Shown: positions 46,193-54,333 of the stretch, in pieces
Position numbering within the stretch: the stretch's first letter is position 1
Layout of the letters: each line of letters starts with the position of its first letter
Assembly (NCBI RefSeq): GCF_021018745.1
Contig: NZ_CP063845.1
Location: 930,001-994,000 of the forward strand
Length of the DNA: 64,000 nt
Direction of reading: 5' to 3'
Origin: Gloeobacter morelensis MG652769
Lineage (GTDB): Bacteria > Cyanobacteriota > Cyanobacteriia > Gloeobacterales > Gloeobacteraceae
Program-made: the position numbers and the translations under genes
The notes under the pieces: model-generated
Databases searched by the model: none
The model's input: the letters and a program-made list of their open reading frames with translations, nothing else
What the model was told of the DNA's origin: nothing

Positions 46193-46624
46193 GTGGCGGC
46201 GATGGAAGAAGCGTTGAACGACAGGCAGCGGGCCTTTCTGGGGACGGGTCTCGCCTTTCCGCTCAGGCTCAGTCTGCAGGGCGGTATCCAGCTCAGTGCC
46301 GCCGCCCAGGATGTCGAGGAGGCCATCTGGATTATCTTGCGCACGGGCATCGGCGAGCGGGTCTACCGGCCGAACTTCGGCTCGCGCCTTGCGGATCTGG
46401 CCTTTGCGCCCCTCAACACCTCGACCCTGCTGCGCATCCGCTCCTATGTGCGCGAGGCGCTCGAAATTTGGGAGCCGCGCATTGATCTTACCGAGGTGCG
46501 CGCCGATCCCGATCCGGTGGCCGGGCGTATTGATATAGTCATCGACTATCGCCTCAAGGGCACCCCCGACCCGCGCAGCCTGGTGTACCCCTTTTATTTG
46601 AATCCGCAAGCAGCGGCGGAGTAG
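46193..46624 (+). CDS. gp25-like baseplate wedge protein
   Basis: A 143-residue GPW/gp25-family protein, the small wedge component of contractile tails (Afp9/Cis9 type). VEEAIWIILRTGIGERVYRP and GSRLADLAFAPLNTSTL are the typical conserved core, followed by REALEIWEPRIDLTEV. GTG 46193 lies seven bases behind GGAGGG, which supports it over an ATG at 46202. It is the first gene of the tail cluster; the next starts five bases after its stop. Confidence 0.9.
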   Translation: MAAMEEALNDRQRAFLGTGLAFPLRLSLQGGIQLSAAAQDVEEAIWIILRTGIGERVYRPNFGSRLADLAFAPLNTSTLLRIRSYVREALEIWEPRIDLTEVRADPDPVAGRIDIVIDYRLKGTPDPRSLVYPFYLNPQAAAE

Positions 46625-46628
46625 GCCT

Positions 46629-48824
46629 GTGGAATTCGATTTTTTGCCCAAATTGCCCAAGTCCGACCTCGACGATCGCACCTTCGACGATCTGGTGGCC
46701 GAGTGTCTGCTGCGCATCCCCCGCTACTGCCCGGAGTGGACCGACTACAACCTGAGCGACCCGGGCATCACGCTCATCGAACTGTTCGCCTGGCTGACCG
46801 ACCAGATGCTCCTGCGCTTCAACCAGGTACCCCGCCGCAACTACGTGGCCTTTCTGGAACTATTGGGTATTCGATTGCAGCCCCCGGCCCCGGCAGGAAC
46901 GGACGTGACGCTTTATCTGACCAACGCCCTACCGGATGTCTACCGGGTACCGGCCGGCACCGAGGTGGCCACCGAGCGCACCCAGACCGAGGAGGCAATC
47001 GTCTTCAGCACCGACCGGCCGCTGTTGGTGGGTAAGCCCAGTCTGCTGCACTTTTTGACCGCCCAGACCACCGACGAAACCCCCCAGGCACTGCGCGACC
47101 GGGTCACGGACCTCTGGACCCGCCAGCCGGGCGGCCAGTGGGGTGGCAGCGAGCAGCCCATATTCGACGAGCAGCCCCAGGCGGGCAATTGTTTTTATCT
47201 GGTGGTCGACCCGGAACAGCCCCTCGACGGCAACGTGCTTGCCATCACCCTCAAGGGAGCCGCCGCCACCCCCACCGGCATCAACCCCAACCTGCCCCCG
47301 CGTCGCTGGGAAGCCTGGGACGGCCAGCGCTGGCAGTCGGTGCTCTTGCGCGAGGTCGACGACGCTACGCGCGGATTTAGTTTTAGCGAAATGGCCCAGC
47401 AGGGCAAAAATCCGCTGCAGGGTGTCGATGTGATCTTGCACCTGCCCCAGCGCTGGCCCCCGGCGCGCTTTACCAGCTATCAGGGCCGCTGGCTGCGCTG
47501 CGTGTGCCTGCCCGCCGCCCCCAACCAGCCCGCCTACAGCGCTTCGCCGCGCATCGTCGGCCTTGCCGTGCGTTCGATCGGCGGCACCGTCGGGGCGAGC
47601 AACAGCACGACGGTACGCGAAGAGCGCCTCGGCATGAGCGACGGCACCCCGGGTCAGAAATTTCAACTGCAAGGTTCGCCGGTGCTGGCGCGCGGCGCCG
47701 CCGAGCACGTGCTTGTCTCCCCCCCGAGCGGCCTGCCGCAGATCTGGAAGGAAGTAGCCGACTTTGCCGACTCCGGCCCGGAGGATCTGCACTACACCGT
47801 CGATTCGCTCACCGGCACGGTGCAGTTCGGGCCGCTCATCCGCGAACCGGCCCAGCTCCAACACCAGACCGCCATCCGCTCGCGCATCCAGCAGCAGGGG
47901 CTCACCCCGCAACTGGCCGCCGTCGCCGAGGCGAACGCCCAGGAGGAGCGGCAGTACGGCGCCATTCCGCCTCGGGGCTCGGTAATCCGCATGGTGGCCT
48001 ACCGGGTGGGGGGCGGCCGGATGGGCAACGTCCAGGCAGGAACGCTCAAAGTGCTCAAATCGGCCGTTCCCTACATCGCCCGGGTGACCAACCACCAGCC
48101 CGCCCGCAACGGCGCGGACGCCGAATCGCTCGATCAGGCCGTGCTGCGCGCCCCGCAGATGCTGCGCACCCGCGACCGGGCGGTGACCGCCGAGGATTTT
48201 GAGATTCTCACCGAGCGCGGAGCGGGTGGGGCGGTGGCCCGGGTCAAGTGCCTGCCCACCCCCGAGGGGGCGGCGGGTACCGTGCGGCTGATGGTCGTTC
48301 CCCAGGCGAACGTGGATGCGGTTGGACGCGGGGAGGGCCTCAACCCCGATCGCTTCACCCTCAGGCCCCAGCTGCAGCAGCAGATCCTGGGCTATTTGGA
48401 GCAGCGGCGGCTGATGGGGGTGCAGGTGCAGCTGGCCGAACCCGAGTACGTCGGGGTGGCGGTACAGACCGAAGTGGCCCTGGAGCCCGAGTACAACAAC
48501 CCCCGCGCCCAGCAGGAAATTTTGTTCAACCTGCGCGTGGCCCTCTACCGCTTTCTCAACCCGGTCACCGGCGGGCCGGACGGCAAGGGCTGGCCCTTCG
48601 GCCGGCCGGTCTACCCTTCGGATATCGTGGCGCTGTTGCAGCAGACGGCGGGGGTGCGCTATCTAGGGGCGGTGCTGCTCTTTTCGGTGCGCAAGCGCGG
48701 CCCCAACTGGACGCGCAAACCCGCCCCCGACCCGGTGGTCGATCCCGGTCCTTTGGGGCTCATCTGCTCGTGGGCCGACAACCGCCTGCGCTCCAGCCAC
48801 GTCATCAACCTGATTGCCCGCTAG
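46629..48824 (+). CDS. Baseplate J-like protein (Cis11-like)
   Basis: A 731-residue putative baseplate assembly protein. The start, LPKLPKSDLDDRTFDDLV, RIPRYCPEWTDYNLSDPGIT and LIELFAWLTDQMLLRFNQVP, matches the large gp6/GpJ-like subunit that forms the wedge ring of contractile injection systems. A C-terminal domain (after about 500) has ALREPQMLRTRDRAVTAEDFE-like motifs (MLRTRDRAVTAEDFEILTER) shared by the same family. The length and conserved motifs are normal for CIS baseplates. It overlaps none of its neighbours: gp25-like is four bases upstream. Confidence 0.9.
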   Translation: MEFDFLPKLPKSDLDDRTFDDLVAECLLRIPRYCPEWTDYNLSDPGITLIELFAWLTDQMLLRFNQVPRRNYVAFLELLGIRLQPPAPAGTDVTLYLTNALPDVYRVPAGTEVATERTQTEEAIVFSTDRPLLVGKPSLLHFLTAQTTDETPQALRDRVTDLWTRQPGGQWGGSEQPIFDEQPQAGNCFYLVVDPEQPLDGNVLAITLKGAAATPTGINPNLPPRRWEAWDGQRWQSVLLREVDDATRGFSFSEMAQQGKNPLQGVDVILHLPQRWPPARFTSYQGRWLRCVCLPAAPNQPAYSASPRIVGLAVRSIGGTVGASNSTTVREERLGMSDGTPGQKFQLQGSPVLARGAAEHVLVSPPSGLPQIWKEVADFADSGPEDLHYTVDSLTGTVQFGPLIREPAQLQHQTAIRSRIQQQGLTPQLAAVAEANAQEERQYGAIPPRGSVIRMVAYRVGGGRMGNVQAGTLKVLKSAVPYIARVTNHQPARNGADAESLDQAVLRAPQMLRTRDRAVTAEDFEILTERGAGGAVARVKCLPTPEGAAGTVRLMVVPQANVDAVGRGEGLNPDRFTLRPQLQQQILGYLEQRRLMGVQVQLAEPEYVGVAVQTEVALEPEYNNPRAQQEILFNLRVALYRFLNPVTGGPDGKGWPFGRPVYPSDIVALLQQTAGVRYLGAVLLFSVRKRGPNWTRKPAPDPVVDPGPLGLICSWADNRLRSSHVINLIAR

Positions 48825-48834
48825 GAGACGCACG

Positions 48835-50097
48835 GTGACCCAGGCCCGCGACCACAAACTCCTGGCCGTCCAGATCACCCCGATGCGGGTGCCCGAGGCG
48901 GTGCCCCTGGCCGGGCTGATGGTCAACGGCCCCGAGGAAAGCGTGGCGATGAACGCCCGCAGCAACGGGCTATTGCTCCATCCGGGTGAACCCAGCGAGA
49001 TGGTGGTGCAGATCAAAAACCTGGGCAAGCGCCCCATCTGGCTCAATTTGCGCGTCGAGGGCGATTTTCCGGTCGACTGGTACCGCTTCGGTATGGAGGG
49101 CAACCAGATCGCCCCCGGCCATCAGATGGAGGCAGTCATCTACTTCCAGGTGCCCGCGTCCTATTTCGAAGATCAAAAAGCGCTCACCCCCAAAAAAAAG
49201 CGCCACCTCGACCTCGATTTTCAGGGCCGCATCTATTTTTTCTACGGCATCAACGCCCTCGAACTCGACCAGGTCGAATTGGAGGAGTTCAGTGTTCATG
49301 TGCGCGCCCACAGCCTTTATCTCAACTACCTGCCCGCCCTCTACCGCGAAGTCGACTTTATCGGCCGGTTTCTGAAGATTTTTGAGGAGACCTTCGAGCC
49401 CGCCTTTCACGGCCTGGAGGGCATGTGGGCCAACCTCGACCCGCTGACTGCCCCCAGGGCGCTGTTGCCGTTTCTGGCCTACTGGGTGTCCTGGCCGATG
49501 GACGCGCGCTGGGAACTGCCCCAACAGCGCCGCCTCATCAAGCGGGCGGTCGAAATTTACCGCTGGCGCGGCACCCGTAAGGGCCTCAGGCTCTACCTGC
49601 ACCTGTACACGGGGCTGCCCCTCGACGACCAGATTCCCGAGGAAGCGGCTAAGCACATCGCGATTACCGACCACTTCGGGCGCGGCTTTGTGCTGGGGGG
49701 AGAACGCCTCGGCCAGGGCACAGTCCTGGGGGGCGGTCGGCCGTTTCACTTTGTGGTGCGCCTGCGCGAGGAGCGCCCCGGGCAGATCGACGAGCGGCTG
49801 GTGCGGCTGATCATCGAGCAGGAGCGCCCCGCTTTTTGCACCTACGACCTCACCATCGAAAGCCCACCCCCACCGCCGGCCACCCCGCCGGGCCAGGGCG
49901 GGCGGGCCGCCCCGCCGCCCCCCGGTCCGAGCCGCCGCCCGGCTCCTACTACCCCCAACGGCCGCCCCGGCGCGCCACCTCCCAAACCTGTCCAGGGCAC
50001 CCCAAAACCCCTGCCCCCCAAGCCGCCCGCGCCGGGCCAGCCCGGCCCAAAACGCCCCGAGCCCCCGCCTGCGCCGCCCGCATCCTCTTCGCCATAA
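48835..50097 (+). CDS. Phage-tail protein I-like, with proline-rich tail
   Basis: A 420-residue protein. Residues 1-160 are an Ig-like module; residues about 162-340 match tail protein I/Afp12-type subunits (YLNYLPALYREVDFIGRFLK, TAPRALLPFLAYWVSW, IYRWRGTRKGLRLYLHLYTG). The last 80 residues are almost entirely Pro, Ala and Gly (PPPPPATPPG), a flexible extension absent from phage proteins. GTG 48835 follows GGAG. It is likely the outer baseplate component contacting the tail or, here, the membrane anchors. The Ig-like N-terminus matches the style of two later genes. Confidence 0.85.
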   Translation: MTQARDHKLLAVQITPMRVPEAVPLAGLMVNGPEESVAMNARSNGLLLHPGEPSEMVVQIKNLGKRPIWLNLRVEGDFPVDWYRFGMEGNQIAPGHQMEAVIYFQVPASYFEDQKALTPKKKRHLDLDFQGRIYFFYGINALELDQVELEEFSVHVRAHSLYLNYLPALYREVDFIGRFLKIFEETFEPAFHGLEGMWANLDPLTAPRALLPFLAYWVSWPMDARWELPQQRRLIKRAVEIYRWRGTRKGLRLYLHLYTGLPLDDQIPEEAAKHIAITDHFGRGFVLGGERLGQGTVLGGGRPFHFVVRLREERPGQIDERLVRLIIEQERPAFCTYDLTIESPPPPPATPPGQGGRAAPPPPGPSRRPAPTTPNGRPGAPPPKPVQGTPKPLPPKPPAPGQPGPKRPEPPPAPPASSSP

Positions 50098-50103
50098 AGA
50101 CCC

Positions 50104-51315
50104 ATGAGCCAACTGTTCCCCGCCCCACCCATCCGTCCTTTCGAACGCCTGCAGGCCGCCGACGGTCTGCTCATCAACGCCGAGCGCTGGCGGCGCGCCC
50201 ACGAGTACCACCGACTGCGCCAGGGCATGCACTACCAGGCGCTCAACCAGCCGGGGATCGTCTGCGGCCTGGGGGTGCAGGCGATCACCGCCCCGAGCGA
50301 CGTCAAGGCCGAATATCGCGACGGGCGCTGGGTGCGCATCCAGCCGGGGATCGCTATCGACCTGGTGGGCAATCCGATCGTCGTTCCCCAGCCCATCGAC
50401 TTTCGCATCGCCGTCGAACTGGCCGACAACGAGCCCGCGATGGTCTATCTGGTGGTCAAGTACGTCGATCCCGACGACTTGCGCCGCGAGGAGCGCCGCG
50501 ACATCGTCCAGGAGACGTTCCGTGTCGATGAAAAAAGCAGCCCCCCTGAAGAACTGGAAGTCGAAGTTTGCCGGGTGCTGTTGCAGCCTGGGACCGTGCA
50601 GCTCGAAAACCCGCGCGAAGTTTTCTTTCCGGGCTACAGCAACATCGACCTGCGCTTCCGGCTGCAGGCGCAGCCGCGCCCCCAGGCCCTGATCAGCATG
50701 GCGGTGGTCAACCACCCCGACCCCGACGGCACCCGCCACTTCTTCAACCTGCCCCATTTGCTCCGGGCCACCGGCGCACTCTATCCGGCCCTGCAGGGGG
50801 TGGGCGAGGTGGGCCAGGTGAGCTTCGACGAAGCGGAGGATTTAGAAGCCCATGACCTGCTGTACCTGACCGGTCGCCAGCCGCTGGTGCTCAATAGCCG
50901 CGAATTCGAAGCGCTCAAAGGCTACCTCGACCGCGGCGGAGTGCTGATGGTGGACGCCCCTGCCGACGCCGTTCCCCTGGTCGAGAGCGTGCTGGCCCTC
51001 GCTCAGCAACTGGAGACCCCTCTTGAATACCTCGAACGTCTGCGCCGGGATCACCCGCTGCGCACCCACCCGTTCTTGTTCTCGGCGCTGCCCGCGATCA
51101 ACCAGCAACCTTTGCGGCTGCTTAGCGGCGGCGGCATCGTACTGACGATCGGCGAACTGGCCGCCGCCTGGGGCATCGACGACAACTTTGCCCTCTCGCG
51201 CCTGGCCATCCGCACCGCCCACGAATTGGGCATCAATATCCTGGCCTACGCCTGGCGCAGGCGGCAGCTGTTTGCCCTGCAGGGCACGGACGCCGCCTGG
51301 ACGGGCGGGGCCTAA
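50104..51315 (+). CDS. CIS-associated protein with DUF4159-like C-terminus
   Basis: A 403-residue protein I cannot assign to a known part. Its first 130 residues (RLQAADGLLINAERWRRAHE, RLRQGMHYQALNQPGIVCGL) resemble a beta-rich attachment domain seen in CIS-linked proteins. The last 150 residues have DLLYLTGRQPLVL and GYLDRGGVLMVDAPA, a DUF4159-like core that resembles a nucleotide or glutamine-amidotransferase-type fold without visible catalytic residues. It begins six bases after the tail protein I gene. A role in anchoring or regulating baseplate assembly is inferred only from its position. Confidence 0.75.
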   Translation: MSQLFPAPPIRPFERLQAADGLLINAERWRRAHEYHRLRQGMHYQALNQPGIVCGLGVQAITAPSDVKAEYRDGRWVRIQPGIAIDLVGNPIVVPQPIDFRIAVELADNEPAMVYLVVKYVDPDDLRREERRDIVQETFRVDEKSSPPEELEVEVCRVLLQPGTVQLENPREVFFPGYSNIDLRFRLQAQPRPQALISMAVVNHPDPDGTRHFFNLPHLLRATGALYPALQGVGEVGQVSFDEAEDLEAHDLLYLTGRQPLVLNSREFEALKGYLDRGGVLMVDAPADAVPLVESVLALAQQLETPLEYLERLRRDHPLRTHPFLFSALPAINQQPLRLLSGGGIVLTIGELAAAWGIDDNFALSRLAIRTAHELGINILAYAWRRRQLFALQGTDAAWTGGA

Positions 51316-51460
51316 AAGACGGCGCTATGGCCTGCCGGGAGTTGTCCCTAGCAGCCCCTACCCCGGACCGACCGCCCCACAGCCAGGGGGCAGGGCGATC
51401 CATCGTCCCGAGGGCCGGAGTAGTAATAGCAGTCAGCCCACAAGCATGAGGGAGCGAGCC

Positions 51461-52045
51461 ATGTCCAACTTCTTTAAAGACTTCATGAACGTGGAGAGTT
51501 TCATCTACAGCACGTGGATGAACCTGTTCGGCGGGGCGTTTTCCCGGCTGACCCGTCCCCAGTCCGGTGCCAGTTCGGTGGTGCCTGGCGTAGCGGCCCC
51601 CCCGCGCCCCGGTATGCGCCCGCCGCAGCGCCCCGGTGCCCCCGCTCCCCAGCGCCCCGGCGTCCCGCCTGCCCAGGGAGCCGCGCCGCAGCGCCCCGGT
51701 GCCCCCGCTCCCCAGCGCCCCGCGGCGGGTGCCCCCGGCCCGCGCCCGCCCGCTGCTCCCCAGCGCCCGGGGATGCCCCCCGGCATGCCCGCCCCCAACC
51801 CGAACCGGCAGTTGGACAAATCCGCCCAGGGGGCGCAGCTGTTCGGCATGAACATCAACAATTTGCCCCAGATCCCCGGCCTCAACGCACCGCCCAGCGG
51901 CAAGGGCAACGCTGCGCAGACCCGCGCCGAACAAGAAATTTATTTGCTCAAGGCGCGCGGCATGAACTTTGTTTCCCAGGGCGTCCACCGCTCCTTCAGT
52001 CAGATGTACACCAACTTGCGAAGCTTCTTCGAAAGAAGGGCGTGA
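51461..52045 (+). CDS. Proline-rich small CIS-locus protein
   Basis: A 194-residue protein with a hydrophobic amphipathic N-terminus (FIYSTWMNLFGGAFSR), a long low-complexity middle of repeated PQRPG/APAPQRPG units (about residues 45-115) and a conserved-looking C-terminus (MNINNLPQIPGLNA and GMNFVSQGVHRSFSQMYTNL). No family recognised. The ATG 51461 follows GGGAGCGA. It may be a flexible linker or tether. The coding repeats at 51600-51780 can recombine and change the linker length. Confidence 0.75.
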   Translation: MSNFFKDFMNVESFIYSTWMNLFGGAFSRLTRPQSGASSVVPGVAAPPRPGMRPPQRPGAPAPQRPGVPPAQGAAPQRPGAPAPQRPAAGAPGPRPPAAPQRPGMPPGMPAPNPNRQLDKSAQGAQLFGMNINNLPQIPGLNAPPSGKGNAAQTRAEQEIYLLKARGMNFVSQGVHRSFSQMYTNLRSFFERRA

Positions 52046-52092
52046 GCACCCGCCGCGGCCACCCCCAGCCCGCCTAGCCAACCCGCACCCGT

Positions 52093-54333
52093 ATGGAAAA
52101 ACGCGTTATCAGCGCTGTGCTCTCGGAGCAGGCGGTCACCTACCGCCCCGGTGGTCCGCCGGTCACTTTTGAGGTGACCGTCAGCAACGACAGCAACCAG
52201 TTCGCGGGATTCAAACTGGAGTTGGTGGCGGCGGGGACGGGGCGCAATCCCAACTGGTACCAGCTTTTTCCGGAAGTCTCCACCGCCAAGCCCCCCGGCA
52301 GCCGCACCCAGTTTCAGGTGACGATCGTCGATTCGCCCATCCCCGGTTTTGTCGGGGCGATCAACGTCACGATCTTGATCACCTCCCCGCAGCTCAAGGA
52401 GGAGCGCAAGTACCTGCTGCGGCTGATTGTCGAAGCAGGTTCGGGGCCGTCGCAACTCTTGGTCGACCTGCCGGTGCGCCAGTTTCAGACCTATCCGCGC
52501 AACCCCGTGGACATTCCGGTGCGGGTGCGCAACCTCAGTCAGCGGCCGGTGGATATCGTTTTGCGCTTTTTGGGAATCGACCCGGTCTGGCTGGCCACCG
52601 GCACCGAGCGGCGCTTCGTCGTCGAAGCGGGCGCGCTGGCGGATGTCGCCTTTCAATGCCTGCCGCCGGGGCCGAACCAGGCCCTCGGCCAGGAGTATCC
52701 CTTCGCAGTCGAAGCGCTCCCCCAGAGCGGGAGCGCCGCGCGTGCGGAAGGGTCGCTGGAGGTGCTGCCGGTAGGCTTCGTGCAGTTCAATTGCAGCGAA
52801 CCGCGAAAACGTCTGCCGGAGAAAGGTGGCGCCTGGTGGCCCGACTGGAGCGAGCTTGCCGCCACCTTTCCGTTGCTGTTTAAAAACGCGAGCAACCTGC
52901 GCCAGGAGGTGAGCGTCGCCGTCGAAGGCCGCGACAGCGGCAGGTGCGCCGCCCGCACCGAACCGCCCCAGGGAGTGCTGGGGGTCTCCACCACCACCGA
53001 ACTCAAACTCGAAATCACCCGCAAGCGCTCGCTATTCGGTCTCCCCAAGACCCTGCAATTGGAGGCGGTGGCGGTCCTGTCCGACGAGCGGCTGGGAGGT
53101 GCCGATCCGCCCTCCCAGAAACTCGAACTGCGCGTGTTGCCGAAGTTGCCCGTCTGGATGCAGGTATTGTCCGTTGCACTCACGTTTATCTCGGGCAGTT
53201 GGGGGGCAGTCACGGTCCACGAGCATTTCAATCCCCGCGCCCACACCGACCTGGTCAATTCGGTGCGCGTCAGCGGCGACGCGCGCATGGTCTACAGCGC
53301 CAGCGACGACCGCACCATCCGCAGCTGGCGCGTCGGCAAAGAAGGGGGCGATCTGAGCTACGAGGGCATTCTGGTCGATACCGGCAGGCCCGTGCGGGCG
53401 CTGCGCTTTATGCCCAAGAACAACAGCCAGCTGGCCGCCGGGCTCGAAAACGGAGCAGTGCAAATCTGGAACGTCGCCACCGGCGAGAAGCTGCGCCAGC
53501 TCGACTACCAGCCGGAGGTGGACGACCGGGTCTTTGACCTCGTTTTTACTGCCAACTCGCGCCATCTATTTAGCGCCCACGGCAGCGGCATGGTGCAGAT
53601 GTGGGATCTGCAGTCGGAGGCCACCCAGCCGGTGCGCGTCCTTGAGCTGGATAAAAAACTCGATTACACCGTGCAGGCGCTCGAACTGAGCGGCGATGAG
53701 CGCACACTGATTAGCGCCGGTCGGTTTTTCAGGCTGTTGCTCTGGGATCTGGACAAACCCGACGCCAGACCGCGCCGATTGCAGCCGCGCGGCGGCCAGA
53801 ACGACGTCATCTGGAGTGTCGCCCTCTCGCCTAAAAACCCGAATTTGCTCGCCACCGCCGATTCGGCGGGCAACATCACCACCTACGACCTCGCCCGCTG
53901 CGCCGACCCGAACGCTACAAAGGCGCCGTTTAAAGGGGCGACCGCCCTGGGCTCCCTGCTCAAAGCCGACCCCAAGGCGCAGGACCGGGCCGTCCCCGTC
54001 CAGAGCGCCGAAACGGTGCCTGCGAACGTGCCCGTCGATGTCACCTGCCCGGTGCTCGACCGCTGGTTGGGCCACGGCAGTTTTGCGGTCCGCTCGCTCG
54101 CCTTCGGCGGCGACGGCCTGTCGCTGATTAGCGGCGGGGACGATCACCGGGTGATGCTCTGGCAACTGACGCCTAAAGGCACCCGCGCGGCGCGCTCCGT
54201 CACCGGCCGCCTGCTGGAGGAGCGCCCCAAAAAGGTCAACGCCGTTGACCTCGGCCGTGACCGCGAGGGGATCATCGGTGTGAGCGGCGGCGACGATTTT
54301 CAAGTGTCGATGCGACGAGTGCCCCTGCCGTGA
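52093..54333 (+). CDS. Ig-like/WD40 membrane protein of the CIS locus
   Basis: A 746-residue protein. The first ~350 residues are three Ig-like units (for example LLVDLPVRQFQTYPRNPVDI), then a predicted transmembrane helix (about 352-374, VWMQVLSVALTFISGSWGAV) is followed by a WD40 propeller with blades marked by DDRTIRSWRV, ENGAVQIWNV and MVQMWDLQSE. This order suggests Ig domains on one side of the membrane and a WD40 scaffold on the other. It overlaps the next gene's start. WD40 and Ig parts are unknown in phage tails, so it is a probable membrane anchor or docking factor of the injection system. Confidence 0.82.
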   Translation: MEKRVISAVLSEQAVTYRPGGPPVTFEVTVSNDSNQFAGFKLELVAAGTGRNPNWYQLFPEVSTAKPPGSRTQFQVTIVDSPIPGFVGAINVTILITSPQLKEERKYLLRLIVEAGSGPSQLLVDLPVRQFQTYPRNPVDIPVRVRNLSQRPVDIVLRFLGIDPVWLATGTERRFVVEAGALADVAFQCLPPGPNQALGQEYPFAVEALPQSGSAARAEGSLEVLPVGFVQFNCSEPRKRLPEKGGAWWPDWSELAATFPLLFKNASNLRQEVSVAVEGRDSGRCAARTEPPQGVLGVSTTTELKLEITRKRSLFGLPKTLQLEAVAVLSDERLGGADPPSQKLELRVLPKLPVWMQVLSVALTFISGSWGAVTVHEHFNPRAHTDLVNSVRVSGDARMVYSASDDRTIRSWRVGKEGGDLSYEGILVDTGRPVRALRFMPKNNSQLAAGLENGAVQIWNVATGEKLRQLDYQPEVDDRVFDLVFTANSRHLFSAHGSGMVQMWDLQSEATQPVRVLELDKKLDYTVQALELSGDERTLISAGRFFRLLLWDLDKPDARPRRLQPRGGQNDVIWSVALSPKNPNLLATADSAGNITTYDLARCADPNATKAPFKGATALGSLLKADPKAQDRAVPVQSAETVPANVPVDVTCPVLDRWLGHGSFAVRSLAFGGDGLSLISGGDDHRVMLWQLTPKGTRAARSVTGRLLEERPKKVNAVDLGRDREGIIGVSGGDDFQVSMRRVPLP

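Noticed and set aside
46193-50097. A prophage
   Set aside because: No capsid, terminase, portal, integrase or lysis genes; companions are membrane Ig-like, FHA and PP2C proteins.
51600-51780. A CRISPR-like or tandem DNA repeat array
   Set aside because: The repeats encode a proline-rich protein segment in frame; there are no spacers. No CRISPR array was seen anywhere.
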